Shown here piece by piece: positions 32,304 to 42,077 of a DNA stretch of 54,289 nucleotides. Numbering within the stretch: position 1 is the stretch's first letter; each line of letters opens with the position of its first letter. The notes under the pieces are model-generated. The model was not told the DNA's origin and searched no databases. It saw only the letters and a list, made by a program, of their open reading frames with translations. Source of the DNA: an uncultured Clostridia bacterium (GTDB taxonomy: Bacteria; Bacillota; Clostridia; TANB77; CAG-508); NCBI GenBank assembly GCA_947628825.1, contig CANRBH010000005.1, positions 1 through 54,289 of the forward strand. Reading direction: 5' to 3'. A program made the position numbers and the translations under genes.

Positions 32304-34244
32304 TTAATTCTTAATAACTAATTTGTCAAATTTGTTATTGATGTAGTTTTCTAGCTTTATCATAAATTCATTTGACTTTATTTCTTTTTTTGCTACCATG
32401 TCTAATCCTTTTTCCCAACTTGCTGTTAATTTTGGGTTAAGCATATCTGGCATTGACATATGTACTATATCATATATGTATTCTCCCTTTTTAGTTGGAG
32501 TAATTATTTGCGTTTTTGTGTTGATTTCAATATATTTTATCTTTTCTAATTTCTTAATTATTTCTGCTCTAGTAGCACTCGTGCCAATACCAGCACCTTT
32601 AATTTGCTCTCTTAACTCTTCATCTTCTATTAGCTTTCCGGCATTCTCCATCGCTAAAATCATTGATCCAGAGTTGTATCTATTAGGAGGAGTTGTTTCG
32701 GATTCCTTTATTTCATAATTTTTAACCTTTAAAACTTCATCTTTTTTTACATTAAAATCAATTAGTTCTTTTTTATCCGCATCGTTATCCACATCTTGTC
32801 CATTTTTTGTGGATTCTTTTTGCCTTTTTAATACTTCCAAATAACCTTTTTTTACACAAACTTTTGAACTTGCATAAAACTTTTCACCCTCTACATCTAT
32901 TGTTATATTTAGCTTATTAAATTCCGCTGGAGGATAAAAAATTGCCAAAAATCTTTTTACAATTAAATTATAAACTTTCTTTTGTAGTTCTGGTAATTTA
33001 TCTAAATTCTCATATCCCTGTCCTGTTGGAGTAATTGCATAGTGGTCAGTTATTTTGCTATCATTTACGTATTTTGTTTTTAAGAGATTAGTCGAATATT
33101 TCTCATCTTTCATTTGCTTAATAAAACCTTGCACTTCTTGGTCTTTATACCCTCTAGCAATTCCATTTAAGTTATTTGTAATAACTTTAGCTACTGCAGT
33201 TGACAACACTCTTGCATCAGTTCTTGGATAAGTTACTAATTTTTTCTCATAAAGATTTTGAATTATTTCAAGAGTTTCATCAGGCTTAATTTTAAATCTT
33301 TTTGTACATTCATTTTGAATTTCAGCAAGGTTGAATAGCAATGGTGCATTTTCCTTTTGTTTAGATTTTTTTACATCTTGGGCTACTACTTTTTTACCAG
33401 ACAAACTTGTAATAAAATCTTTTGCATCATTTTTTTTCTTAAATCCTGTTTCATTATAAAGTTTAGCTGATTGCCACATTTTTGAACTTTCTGAAACTTT
33501 CCACTCGGCAATCAAACCATTTTCTTGTTCATCAGACTTTAAAAATTCTCCTGATATTTTATAAAATGGAACTTTAACAAAATTTCTAATTTCTCTTTCT
33601 CTTTCAACAACCATCCCCAAAACGCAAGTCATTACTCGACCTACGGAAATGGAAGCTCTTTCTTCTCCAATAGATTTTGCTAATCTTCTTCCATAAATTA
33701 TAGATAGCATTCTTGAAAAATTGATTCCTATCAAATAATCCTCTTTAGCTCTTAAATAGGCACTATCTGATAAACTATCATATTCTGATAAAGGCTTAGC
33801 TTCTTTTATTCCTCTTTTAATTTCTTCCTCTGTTTGCGAATCAATCCATATTCTTCTTTTATCTTTTCCTTGCACATTTATCTCTTGATCAACTAATCTA
33901 TATATATACTCACCTTCGCGCCCAGAGTCAGTTGCTACATATATTGAATCTACATCTTCTCTTGTTATCTGACTTCTAATTATCTCATATTGTTTTTCTA
34001 CGCCTTTAATTACTTCATACTTCCACTCTTTTGGAATAAAAGGCAATGTATCTAATCTCCAAAATTTAAGATTTTCATCGTATTTCTCTGGATAACTCAT
34101 TGTTATTAAATGACCCACACACCAAGTAATTATCCAATCTTTTGACTCGATATATCCATTTTTTCTTTGTCCATTTTCTCCTATGACCTTAGCAAACTCC
34201 ATTGCTACTGAAGGTTTTTCTGTTATTAATAATTTTTTACTCAT
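32304..34244 (-). CDS. topB: type IA DNA topoisomerase III
   Basis: 646 aa; TEKPSVAMEFAKVIG, TYPRTDARVLS, ATDSGREGEYIYR. Confidence 0.94.
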   Translation of the reverse strand: MSKKLLITEKPSVAMEFAKVIGENGQRKNGYIESKDWIITWCVGHLITMSYPEKYDENLKFWRLDTLPFIPKEWKYEVIKGVEKQYEIIRSQITREDVDSIYVATDSGREGEYIYRLVDQEINVQGKDKRRIWIDSQTEEEIKRGIKEAKPLSEYDSLSDSAYLRAKEDYLIGINFSRMLSIIYGRRLAKSIGEERASISVGRVMTCVLGMVVEREREIRNFVKVPFYKISGEFLKSDEQENGLIAEWKVSESSKMWQSAKLYNETGFKKKNDAKDFITSLSGKKVVAQDVKKSKQKENAPLLFNLAEIQNECTKRFKIKPDETLEIIQNLYEKKLVTYPRTDARVLSTAVAKVITNNLNGIARGYKDQEVQGFIKQMKDEKYSTNLLKTKYVNDSKITDHYAITPTGQGYENLDKLPELQKKVYNLIVKRFLAIFYPPAEFNKLNITIDVEGEKFYASSKVCVKKGYLEVLKRQKESTKNGQDVDNDADKKELIDFNVKKDEVLKVKNYEIKESETTPPNRYNSGSMILAMENAGKLIEDEELREQIKGAGIGTSATRAEIIKKLEKIKYIEINTKTQIITPTKKGEYIYDIVHMSMPDMLNPKLTASWEKGLDMVAKKEIKSNEFMIKLENYINNKFDKLVIKN

Positions 34245-34394
34245 GCAATTACTTATATCATATATTCAAATTAGTGTCAAAAGTGTAAATTTTATTATTT
34301 TTATATCATTTTTTATAAACAAAAATATTGAAAATTCTTTTATCCGGTATTATTTATTTATAAATTTTATAATCTATTCATAGTCACATTATTT

Positions 34395-35280
34395 TTAGCA
34401 TTTAATTTCATAATTTGAGAATATTAATTCAGTGGATTTGAAAACTTTTTTTGGATTTATTGTTCTAATTAATTTACCAATTTCATATCTATAAAACTTT
34501 GAACCATATACATAATTTGATCTTTTTGAATCTATCATAGAAATACTAAATTTTGTTTTTTTCAATTGGTTTAGAATACCAACAAATTTTTCGTGATCAA
34601 AAAAATATTTAGTGTATAGTAGTGGTTTTTGATCAATATTATCATCTTCTGGCAAATATGGTGGATCACAATAAATATAAGAATTGTTTAATATTTTTTC
34701 TTCTTTTAATTTATCAAATAATTCAGTATATTTTAAATTATGAAATTCTACTTTTTGAATTAATTTTGATGCTTTTAATAAACAATCACAATCAAAGCTT
34801 ATCTTTTCTTTTTTTCCAAAAGGAACATTAAATTTTCCACTTAAGTTTTCCCTATATACTCCATTGAATCCAGCCTTCATCAAGAATAAAAAATAAACTG
34901 CATTTATTTTATTTTTTTCACAATTAAATTTTTCTCTTATTTGATAGTAATATTCTTCTTTTTTTGTTAAACTACCAGAGTCATTATATTTATTTTCAAT
35001 TTTTTTTATATTTTCAACTATAAATTCAGAATCATTTTTCAATAGCAAATAAAAATCTATAATATTCTTGTTTAAGTCATTAACAATAATTCTTTTGAAA
35101 TTAAAACATTCAATATTATTTAATAAATTAAGCATTACCACTCCGAGATCCTAGAAAAGGTTCTACATAAATTTCCTTTTCTTTATCAAATATATTTAAT
35201 AATTCATTTAATAATTTCTTTTTAGAACCTGCCCATCTAAATGGAGCAGAAATAACTTTATCTTTCATTTGTATAATCAT
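34395..35280 (-). CDS. D12/Dam-class N6-adenine DNA methyltransferase; split by a +1 frameshift at CGG (35143-35145)
   Basis: manual N-terminus MIIQMKDKVISAPFRWAGSKKKLLNELLNIFDKEKEIYVEPFLGS continues after +1 as GVVMLNLLNNIE (track ORF 34395..35141), rebuilding FLGSG; YCDPPY motif IV; total length 3n+1. Confidence 0.9.
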
Positions 35281-36870
35281 TTAATTCCTATCCTTTATTT
35301 CAATATCATATAAATAAAATCTTGCTCTTGTAAGTCCTACATACTTAAAATTATATTCTGAATTTTCATTATGCAAATATAAAATAATATTTGACTCAAG
35401 TCCTTTATATTCAGAGACTTTAAATATTCCTATAAATTCATCATTTTTATAGTTAATCTCGTTTTTATTTTTAAAATCAAATCCTACACTAATTATCTCA
35501 TCATAAATATCATCATCAATAATTATGTTTATAAAACACTTTGGTACTTTATCTCTATAAATAAGATTTGATATAGCATTATTAATATATCTAATAGCTT
35601 GATTTTCATTATTTAAACTACTCATTATAGGATCAGGACCATCTACTTGATTTGAAAATGATGTTTCTCCTAATGAAGTTCTATTTTTTGCCCAATCATA
35701 TATATTTTTAGTATTTCTTAAATTTTCCGTTAATATATAAGGTTTAGATTCAATAATAAAATTATTTAAAACATCTTTTAAATTATTATTATATAAATTT
35801 TGTTCGTCATCATAAAACACGTAAAACTCACTCGACTTATCCTCATATAATAAAGTTCTTATAAAAATTGCCTCCTCTGGTGAAAAATCTTGTGCTTCAT
35901 CAATAATAATGACTCCATATTTTTTTACCTTAGATATATCAATTCTATTTATATCTCTTTCACCAATTTGGTCTAATAATTCATCAAAACATATAATGGA
36001 TAAATTACTATTTTCTATATTATTAACTTGCCTAAAATATTCTGCTAAGTACTTGCTCTTACTTAATAATAAAGTTTCTCTTTTTTCTATTAAAGCACGT
36101 TTTAAAGCCATCTTATATGCAATCCAAGACTTTCCAGTTCCAGCAGCTCCCTTCATAGCAAATACTTTGTAATTTTCTAGTAAATTGATTATATTGTCTT
36201 GTACTTCATTAATCTTTTCTAATTCACTATTTTTATATTCAATCAATGCTCCTTTAGATGCTTCAATTGCATATACCCTCTTTAACATATCACATAGTTT
36301 TTTTCTTGATTCTGAAGTAAATAAGTCTTCAACATATGAATTATGATTTTCCCAATATAAAAATGCTTGTTTAATACATCTTTCTAAATTATTATTCATA
36401 TCATTTATATCTATTGTAATATCTTTTACTTGATTAAAATTTACTTCAACATCTTCTTTCATTTCATACATAGGAAACGCAGACATAAAGCCATATACAC
36501 CTTTATAATCAATATTATATGTAGCTTCATATAATTCTAAAAAATATCTCATACTATTTTCTGCTTGCTGAAAAGAAGAAATATCTTTGATTATAGTATC
36601 TCCATTTGAATTATAAACTATATATTTATCATTTTCATGAACATATTTAGTTCCACCTTTTACTTCAACACATAAAAAGCCTTTTGCTCTATCAACAATT
36701 ATAAAATCTGCTTCTGAATTTATCCTTTTACCAGTTTGATCTTTAGAATACCATGTAACAGAATAAAAAACTTCATAATTATCAGACAATTGATTTTTTA
36801 ATGCATAGTACAATTTTTCTTCTGAAATAGTATTAAACTTAAATACAAATTTAGGATGCATTATTGCCAT
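35281..36870 (-). CDS. NERD-domain nuclease/SF1-like helicase
   Basis: 529 aa; N-terminal NERD (EADFIIVDRAKGFLCVEVKGG), GAAGTGKSW, VIIIDEAQDF, YVGLTRARFYLY. Confidence 0.85.
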   Translation of the reverse strand: MAIMHPKFVFKFNTISEEKLYYALKNQLSDNYEVFYSVTWYSKDQTGKRINSEADFIIVDRAKGFLCVEVKGGTKYVHENDKYIVYNSNGDTIIKDISSFQQAENSMRYFLELYEATYNIDYKGVYGFMSAFPMYEMKEDVEVNFNQVKDITIDINDMNNNLERCIKQAFLYWENHNSYVEDLFTSESRKKLCDMLKRVYAIEASKGALIEYKNSELEKINEVQDNIINLLENYKVFAMKGAAGTGKSWIAYKMALKRALIEKRETLLLSKSKYLAEYFRQVNNIENSNLSIICFDELLDQIGERDINRIDISKVKKYGVIIIDEAQDFSPEEAIFIRTLLYEDKSSEFYVFYDDEQNLYNNNLKDVLNNFIIESKPYILTENLRNTKNIYDWAKNRTSLGETSFSNQVDGPDPIMSSLNNENQAIRYINNAISNLIYRDKVPKCFINIIIDDDIYDEIISVGFDFKNKNEINYKNDEFIGIFKVSEYKGLESNIILYLHNENSEYNFKYVGLTRARFYLYDIEIKDRN

Positions 36871-36871
36871 A

Positions 36872-38761
36872 TTAGACTTCCTCCCAAAAATTCAATATAT
36901 TAGTTTTCCCGTCAGATGATTTATACCCATACAAGTATCTTCTGCTTAAATCTTTATTAAAATGTTCACATGCTACTTCATCTATATATGTACATACACA
37001 GCAACTTCCATTCGTAGTATTCATACATAATGGATCAAAAGCACATATTTCATTATCTTTATAAACATCTTTTAATATTTTATGTAAATCTTTTTCAAAA
37101 GACTGAGTTAAAGCTCCTAAAACAGCTCCTTCATTTGATTTACAATATATAAAAATTGAACATGTATTTAGGAATATAATTTCGCTTAAAGAACTTTTAT
37201 CCATTCCACAGTATTTACTTAAAGTATTAATAAACATATGTGAAATAGTATGTAATATGTTATATATACTTTTAGTATATAAATTTGTCATATTTCCATT
37301 TTCTATATCAATTTCTTCAAATTTTTTTATCAAATGTGCATCTACATACGTTTTTTCTAAAAACCATCTGCTTAATTCTTCATCACTTAAATCTTTAAAT
37401 ACAAATTGTTTATATGTATTTTTTAGGTATTCATATACCGCTCTTTTATCAATATCAATTATTATTCCTTCTGTTTTTTCTCTTATATTATAAAAGGCTG
37501 GCACTCCCATGTTCTCACTATGAAATGATTTTAATATTAGAGGTTCCTGTTTATCTATTCGCATTTCATCTGCAGCTTGATATTTTCTAGTATATCCATA
37601 GGCTGTATTTATTATTTCAATGTCTGATACTGAACCAATTTCTTTTATTTTTAATTTATTAATTATATCGTATACATCTTTTTCATCATTAATCTGATTT
37701 TTATCTTTAAGAAATTCTATAGTTTTAATATGATTAGATATCATTTTTCTCTTGATAGTATTATATTCTAGTAATCTATATAAAACATCTTCATCAGAGT
37801 TGTTTTTTATACTATCATTTTTTATTATTTCATATAATGATTCAAAAATATCTTTATTATTTTTTTCTTCAACTTTATAATCATTATTAATAATCTTTTT
37901 TGATCTCTCTTCAAATTCTGCTTGACTTATTTTTTCAACATATCTATCTATTATTAATTCTCGTCCTTCATCTATACTACATAATTTTGCCTCCAAATTT
38001 TCTGTAAGCTTAATAGTGGTTATAATTCTAGGAAAAAATACTTTAGGGTCAGTTGCATTTACTAATGTGCAAGTGTTCCCACATTTACATCTTTTAGCTT
38101 TTATTTTTATTATATTACCTTTTTTATTAACAAAACCATCCTTAATGTGAGCAAAATATTTCAATTCTTTTGGATCTACTTGGTATTCATCAAAAGAATA
38201 CATTTCACCGCAAGAGCATATCCATACACGGTTATATTGATTCATTGCTTTGCCTTTTCCATTACAATCACAACGCATATTAATAATATCTTTACTATCA
38301 ACATATTTTTTATCATTAAGTTTTAAAAATTTTATATTACCACATTGTGGACAATAAAATAATCTAGGAAAAATATAACCGCAAATTTGAGTTCCTTCAA
38401 CTTTAGGATCGATTTCACAAAATTTTACTCTTTCTCTATATTCTGGATTATTTACTAAATTTTTTAACTCATTATCTATATCAACCTTGTCATTATTTTC
38501 ACTATAAAAATTTGTTAAATCTGGGATTATTTGACTAACTATTTTAGGATAATATATATCATTTTTATTTATTTCTCTTGATTTCCAATAACCAATTTTT
38601 AATATTTTTTTATCTGCATTTTTACTAAAACTAGAGTCACTTGCACTGCTTGTATAAGTTATACAACTTCCAGGAAGTGCACTATATAAAGATTGACTTT
38701 CACTTCTCTTCATTTTCATTACCTCCAAACTGTAATCCAATATCATAATTAACATCAACAT
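36872..38761 (-). CDS. DUF1998-domain protein, DrmB-like (DISARM)
   Basis: 629 aa; multiple Zn cysteine clusters; C-terminal FDPLCMNTTNGSCCVCTYIDEVACEHFNKDLSRRYLYG; overlaps the DrmA-like helicase gene. Confidence 0.8.
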   Translation of the reverse strand: MLMLIMILDYSLEVMKMKRSESQSLYSALPGSCITYTSSASDSSFSKNADKKILKIGYWKSREINKNDIYYPKIVSQIIPDLTNFYSENNDKVDIDNELKNLVNNPEYRERVKFCEIDPKVEGTQICGYIFPRLFYCPQCGNIKFLKLNDKKYVDSKDIINMRCDCNGKGKAMNQYNRVWICSCGEMYSFDEYQVDPKELKYFAHIKDGFVNKKGNIIKIKAKRCKCGNTCTLVNATDPKVFFPRIITTIKLTENLEAKLCSIDEGRELIIDRYVEKISQAEFEERSKKIINNDYKVEEKNNKDIFESLYEIIKNDSIKNNSDEDVLYRLLEYNTIKRKMISNHIKTIEFLKDKNQINDEKDVYDIINKLKIKEIGSVSDIEIINTAYGYTRKYQAADEMRIDKQEPLILKSFHSENMGVPAFYNIREKTEGIIIDIDKRAVYEYLKNTYKQFVFKDLSDEELSRWFLEKTYVDAHLIKKFEEIDIENGNMTNLYTKSIYNILHTISHMFINTLSKYCGMDKSSLSEIIFLNTCSIFIYCKSNEGAVLGALTQSFEKDLHKILKDVYKDNEICAFDPLCMNTTNGSCCVCTYIDEVACEHFNKDLSRRYLYGYKSSDGKTNILNFWEEV

Positions 38762-41700
38762 CTCTTAAACTTGTCATTGCGCTAAATCCATACTCAGTAA
38801 ATTCCTTTATATGACTTTTTAATTGTTTATTAACAGTATTGTATGTCCTAAGACTATTATGTAATCTTCCAATTGTATTTAGAAATTCATCTTTTAAACC
38901 TGCTTTAAATTTGGCATGAACAGAATTGCTCATATCTATTTCTTTACAATTATATATATCAAAAAGCTTATCTAAAAAGTCTGAAACGTTTTCTCTATTG
39001 ATATTACCATTATTAAAGAAAAAAGAATCTACTTCTCCTAATGTTTCATACTTTTTACTATCTTTTACACTATAGTAATGTTTTAACAGGCTTATAAATA
39101 TACCTGGAAATGTTCTATACATAGCTATTGTTGATTTAGAATTTAATCTTGTCTCATCAATTAAATAATCTTTATAATTATGCATCATATTAAAATATTT
39201 TAAAAATGAAACGTCCCTGTTTCTTGCAAGTCTAATTATATCAACTACCAGTCCAGTATATGTTCTTCCTACTCTTGAGTAAGATTGAATATATTCTGCG
39301 GTATTACTTGGAATTCCATAGAAAAAAATATTATTAAAATCTTTGGAATCAACTCCATGTGAAATAGTACTGGTTGCTAATATAAGGTTATCCGCATCCA
39401 TTTTGTTTCTGTTACTTGTCATAGAATTTAAAGCTTCTTTTATTTGTGAGAAATCTTCATCACCTGTCATCCTTACAATATTGAAATTTGCATCTGGAGT
39501 ATCTTTCATTCTTCCATAATTTGCTTGCTGTTCAAAGGTGTTTCTTAATTTATTATTATCATTTTTTGATCTAAAATAGATAATAGATGTCCAATAATAA
39601 AAAACCATTTCTTTAAATTCTTCATCAGTCATTTCATATTTATATGAATACTTATTTGGATTAGTATACATTTCATAAAGAAGTAATCTTAAAGTTGATA
39701 CTGCATATTCAATTCTTGCATTAATTGAATCTCCAAAAGGAGCAAATCCAACAATTATTCTTGTTATATCATCTTCTGATAATTTTGAATAAAAGTTTTC
39801 TCCACTTGAGTATGTACTTGGTGAAGGGAATATTCTACAATCTTTATTATATAACTCTTTAACTAAATAATCTGCTCCAGATATTGTTGCTGTAGCACCA
39901 ATATATTTAACTTTTTTTCTATGTTTTTCATCAATTAAATTACTCATATAATAATTTAATAATGATTCATAATGTGATGAAAATACACCTAAGCTCTCTT
40001 TTAACAGATGCACTTCATCTTGTATAAATAATGTTGGAGCTAAAGAAGGTTTTTGATTTTTGTAGATGTCTTCCATAGAATCTTGAATATTGCAGGTACA
40101 TCTTGAATTGTGCGAAAATCCATGTGTTGCACATCTATATCTTGATCCTCCCAAAATATTTCTAAATCCGTCATTTAAACTTATAGTGGCTAATTTATCT
40201 ACTGTACTTATTAAAACTGTTGGAAGGAATCTGTAAATTTCATTATCAACAATATATAAAGGTAAAACTTTACCGCATTTAGTGCACTTATGTTCTAGTA
40301 CTTTGGATGTAAAATTATATACTACATCAATTTTTTCACCACATTCTGGACATTTATCCACTAATATATATTCTTTTTTATGTTCATATTTAGCAACTTC
40401 ATCTTCTTTTATAACATTAGGAGTATTACTTGAACCAACAAAATATCCCAAAGTAAATATAGGTGTATCTTTTATTTCCTCTGTTTGTTTTAATATCTTA
40501 TTTGCCATTAATATTACTTCTAATGTTCTTTCTAATTGTTGTATTGATAATAGACGCAATGGATATTTAATTATAGTGTTTACACCATAATTCTTACCTA
40601 TAAATCTATCATAAAAGGCAGATAAAATGACTGTTCCTAAAAAGGCTTCCGTTTTTCCACCACCAGTTGGAAAATATATTATTTCTGCTACGCTATGGTC
40701 TTTATAATTGTATATTTCCGATTCTAAATAGTCTTTGTTTTCATTGTATGCAATGTCTGAGATCATAGAGGTAATAAATACTATTTGAAATAATCTCCAA
40801 CTAGGAAATTTTTTTTCAAATGTTTTATTCATACATATAAATGCTTTTTTCATAGGTTCAAATTCTGGATCTTCCAAAATTTGAATTCCCATTTCAAATC
40901 TTCGTATTTCTTGTTTAAATTTCCTTAAATCATCTTCATAATCCTTGTCATCTATATTTTGTGAACTAATGGTTTCATAATAATCATTCATTCCTTTAAG
41001 AATAATTTTTAGATTTTCTATTGGATTTTGTTGTAGATTTTTTAAACTTGTATTATCAGCATATTCATCTTTTGTAATTAATCTTTTTTCAATAAATTGC
41101 GGTACATTTTTTGTTACAATTTTTCCATTCTCAAATTCTGCTGATAGCCATTCACCTTTAGTAACTACTTTAGAATTTACTTTATATGATTTTTCAAAAT
41201 TGTCTAACTCAATTTCTTCAAATTTTGCTCCATTTCTTGGTTCTATCTGAAATCCAACATTAAATAATGCTGTAGCATATTTCTTATTTTCAAAATCATT
41301 AGCTTTATAGTCCTGTCCCTTTTCTGTAATATTTTCTAATACTACTGTAACCACGCTTTTGCCTTCTTCATTACTTTTTTTACATTCTAAATACGCATCG
41401 AATTCCCATTTTGGTATTGAATGCATAATTTGATTATCAGAATCTCCTAAATGTGTTTTTATATATTTTTCAAATTTTTCTTTAGAGCTTAAAATACTCT
41501 TTTGGATATCTCTAGTATCATAAAAAACAGAATCATTAAAGTCTAATTTTTGAATTGCACTATTTAATCTATCAGAAATATCGATTTTACCCTTTTCCAA
41601 CAATTCTTTTTTTGATATTACAATATTATTCCATATATTATTAATAGATATTTTTTTATATTTTAAAATAAATTGAGTATTTTCATAATCATCACTATTA

Positions 41701-42071
41701 TCAACTTCTTCTTGTGGATCTGAATCATCAAATTTTCTTTTTTCTTTTTCTATTTCTTGTTTTTCAAGATATTCTCTTTGTTCTTCATAAGTAGGTAATA
41801 CATTATAATATAAGTTACCACTAAAATCTATTTTAAAATCTCCAGTAATATCATTGTTAATAAAAAACTGCACTTTAACAATTGGGATACTTGTATATCT
41901 AGTTTCTTCATCATTTTGTATATTTGAATCTAATATTCCTATTACAATTTTTTCAGTTGGTCTCATATTATATATATAATCACTATTTTCACCTTCACCA
42001 CTTAATTCTTTTAAGTATTTTGCTGTTAAATTTTTACAAAAGTTCTGATATTTTTGATTTTCTTTTTCCAT
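38700..42071 (-). CDS. SF2 helicase, DrmA-like (DISARM)
   Basis: 1123 aa; YFPTGGGKTEAFLG, FIQDEVHLLKESLG, SHGVDSKDFNN, SYSRVGRT; internal Zn fingers. Confidence 0.82.
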   Translation of the reverse strand: MEKENQKYQNFCKNLTAKYLKELSGEGENSDYIYNMRPTEKIVIGILDSNIQNDEETRYTSIPIVKVQFFINNDITGDFKIDFSGNLYYNVLPTYEEQREYLEKQEIEKEKRKFDDSDPQEEVDNSDDYENTQFILKYKKISINNIWNNIVISKKELLEKGKIDISDRLNSAIQKLDFNDSVFYDTRDIQKSILSSKEKFEKYIKTHLGDSDNQIMHSIPKWEFDAYLECKKSNEEGKSVVTVVLENITEKGQDYKANDFENKKYATALFNVGFQIEPRNGAKFEEIELDNFEKSYKVNSKVVTKGEWLSAEFENGKIVTKNVPQFIEKRLITKDEYADNTSLKNLQQNPIENLKIILKGMNDYYETISSQNIDDKDYEDDLRKFKQEIRRFEMGIQILEDPEFEPMKKAFICMNKTFEKKFPSWRLFQIVFITSMISDIAYNENKDYLESEIYNYKDHSVAEIIYFPTGGGKTEAFLGTVILSAFYDRFIGKNYGVNTIIKYPLRLLSIQQLERTLEVILMANKILKQTEEIKDTPIFTLGYFVGSSNTPNVIKEDEVAKYEHKKEYILVDKCPECGEKIDVVYNFTSKVLEHKCTKCGKVLPLYIVDNEIYRFLPTVLISTVDKLATISLNDGFRNILGGSRYRCATHGFSHNSRCTCNIQDSMEDIYKNQKPSLAPTLFIQDEVHLLKESLGVFSSHYESLLNYYMSNLIDEKHRKKVKYIGATATISGADYLVKELYNKDCRIFPSPSTYSSGENFYSKLSEDDITRIIVGFAPFGDSINARIEYAVSTLRLLLYEMYTNPNKYSYKYEMTDEEFKEMVFYYWTSIIYFRSKNDNNKLRNTFEQQANYGRMKDTPDANFNIVRMTGDEDFSQIKEALNSMTSNRNKMDADNLILATSTISHGVDSKDFNNIFFYGIPSNTAEYIQSYSRVGRTYTGLVVDIIRLARNRDVSFLKYFNMMHNYKDYLIDETRLNSKSTIAMYRTFPGIFISLLKHYYSVKDSKKYETLGEVDSFFFNNGNINRENVSDFLDKLFDIYNCKEIDMSNSVHAKFKAGLKDEFLNTIGRLHNSLRTYNTVNKQLKSHIKEFTEYGFSAMTSLRDVDVNYDIGLQFGGNENEEK

Positions 42072-42077
42072 TTTATT

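Noticed and set aside
34245-34394. Left att copy matching the tRNA-Met fragment near topB
   Set aside because: No match to CTTCGGGTTATGAG or its complement here, so the defence operon itself is not shown to be the tRNA-integrated element
28831-35145. CGG reassigned to another amino acid (e.g. Trp or Gln as reported in some Firmicutes)
   Set aside because: A sense reassignment does not change frame; all four junctions need a frame shift to restore the conserved protein
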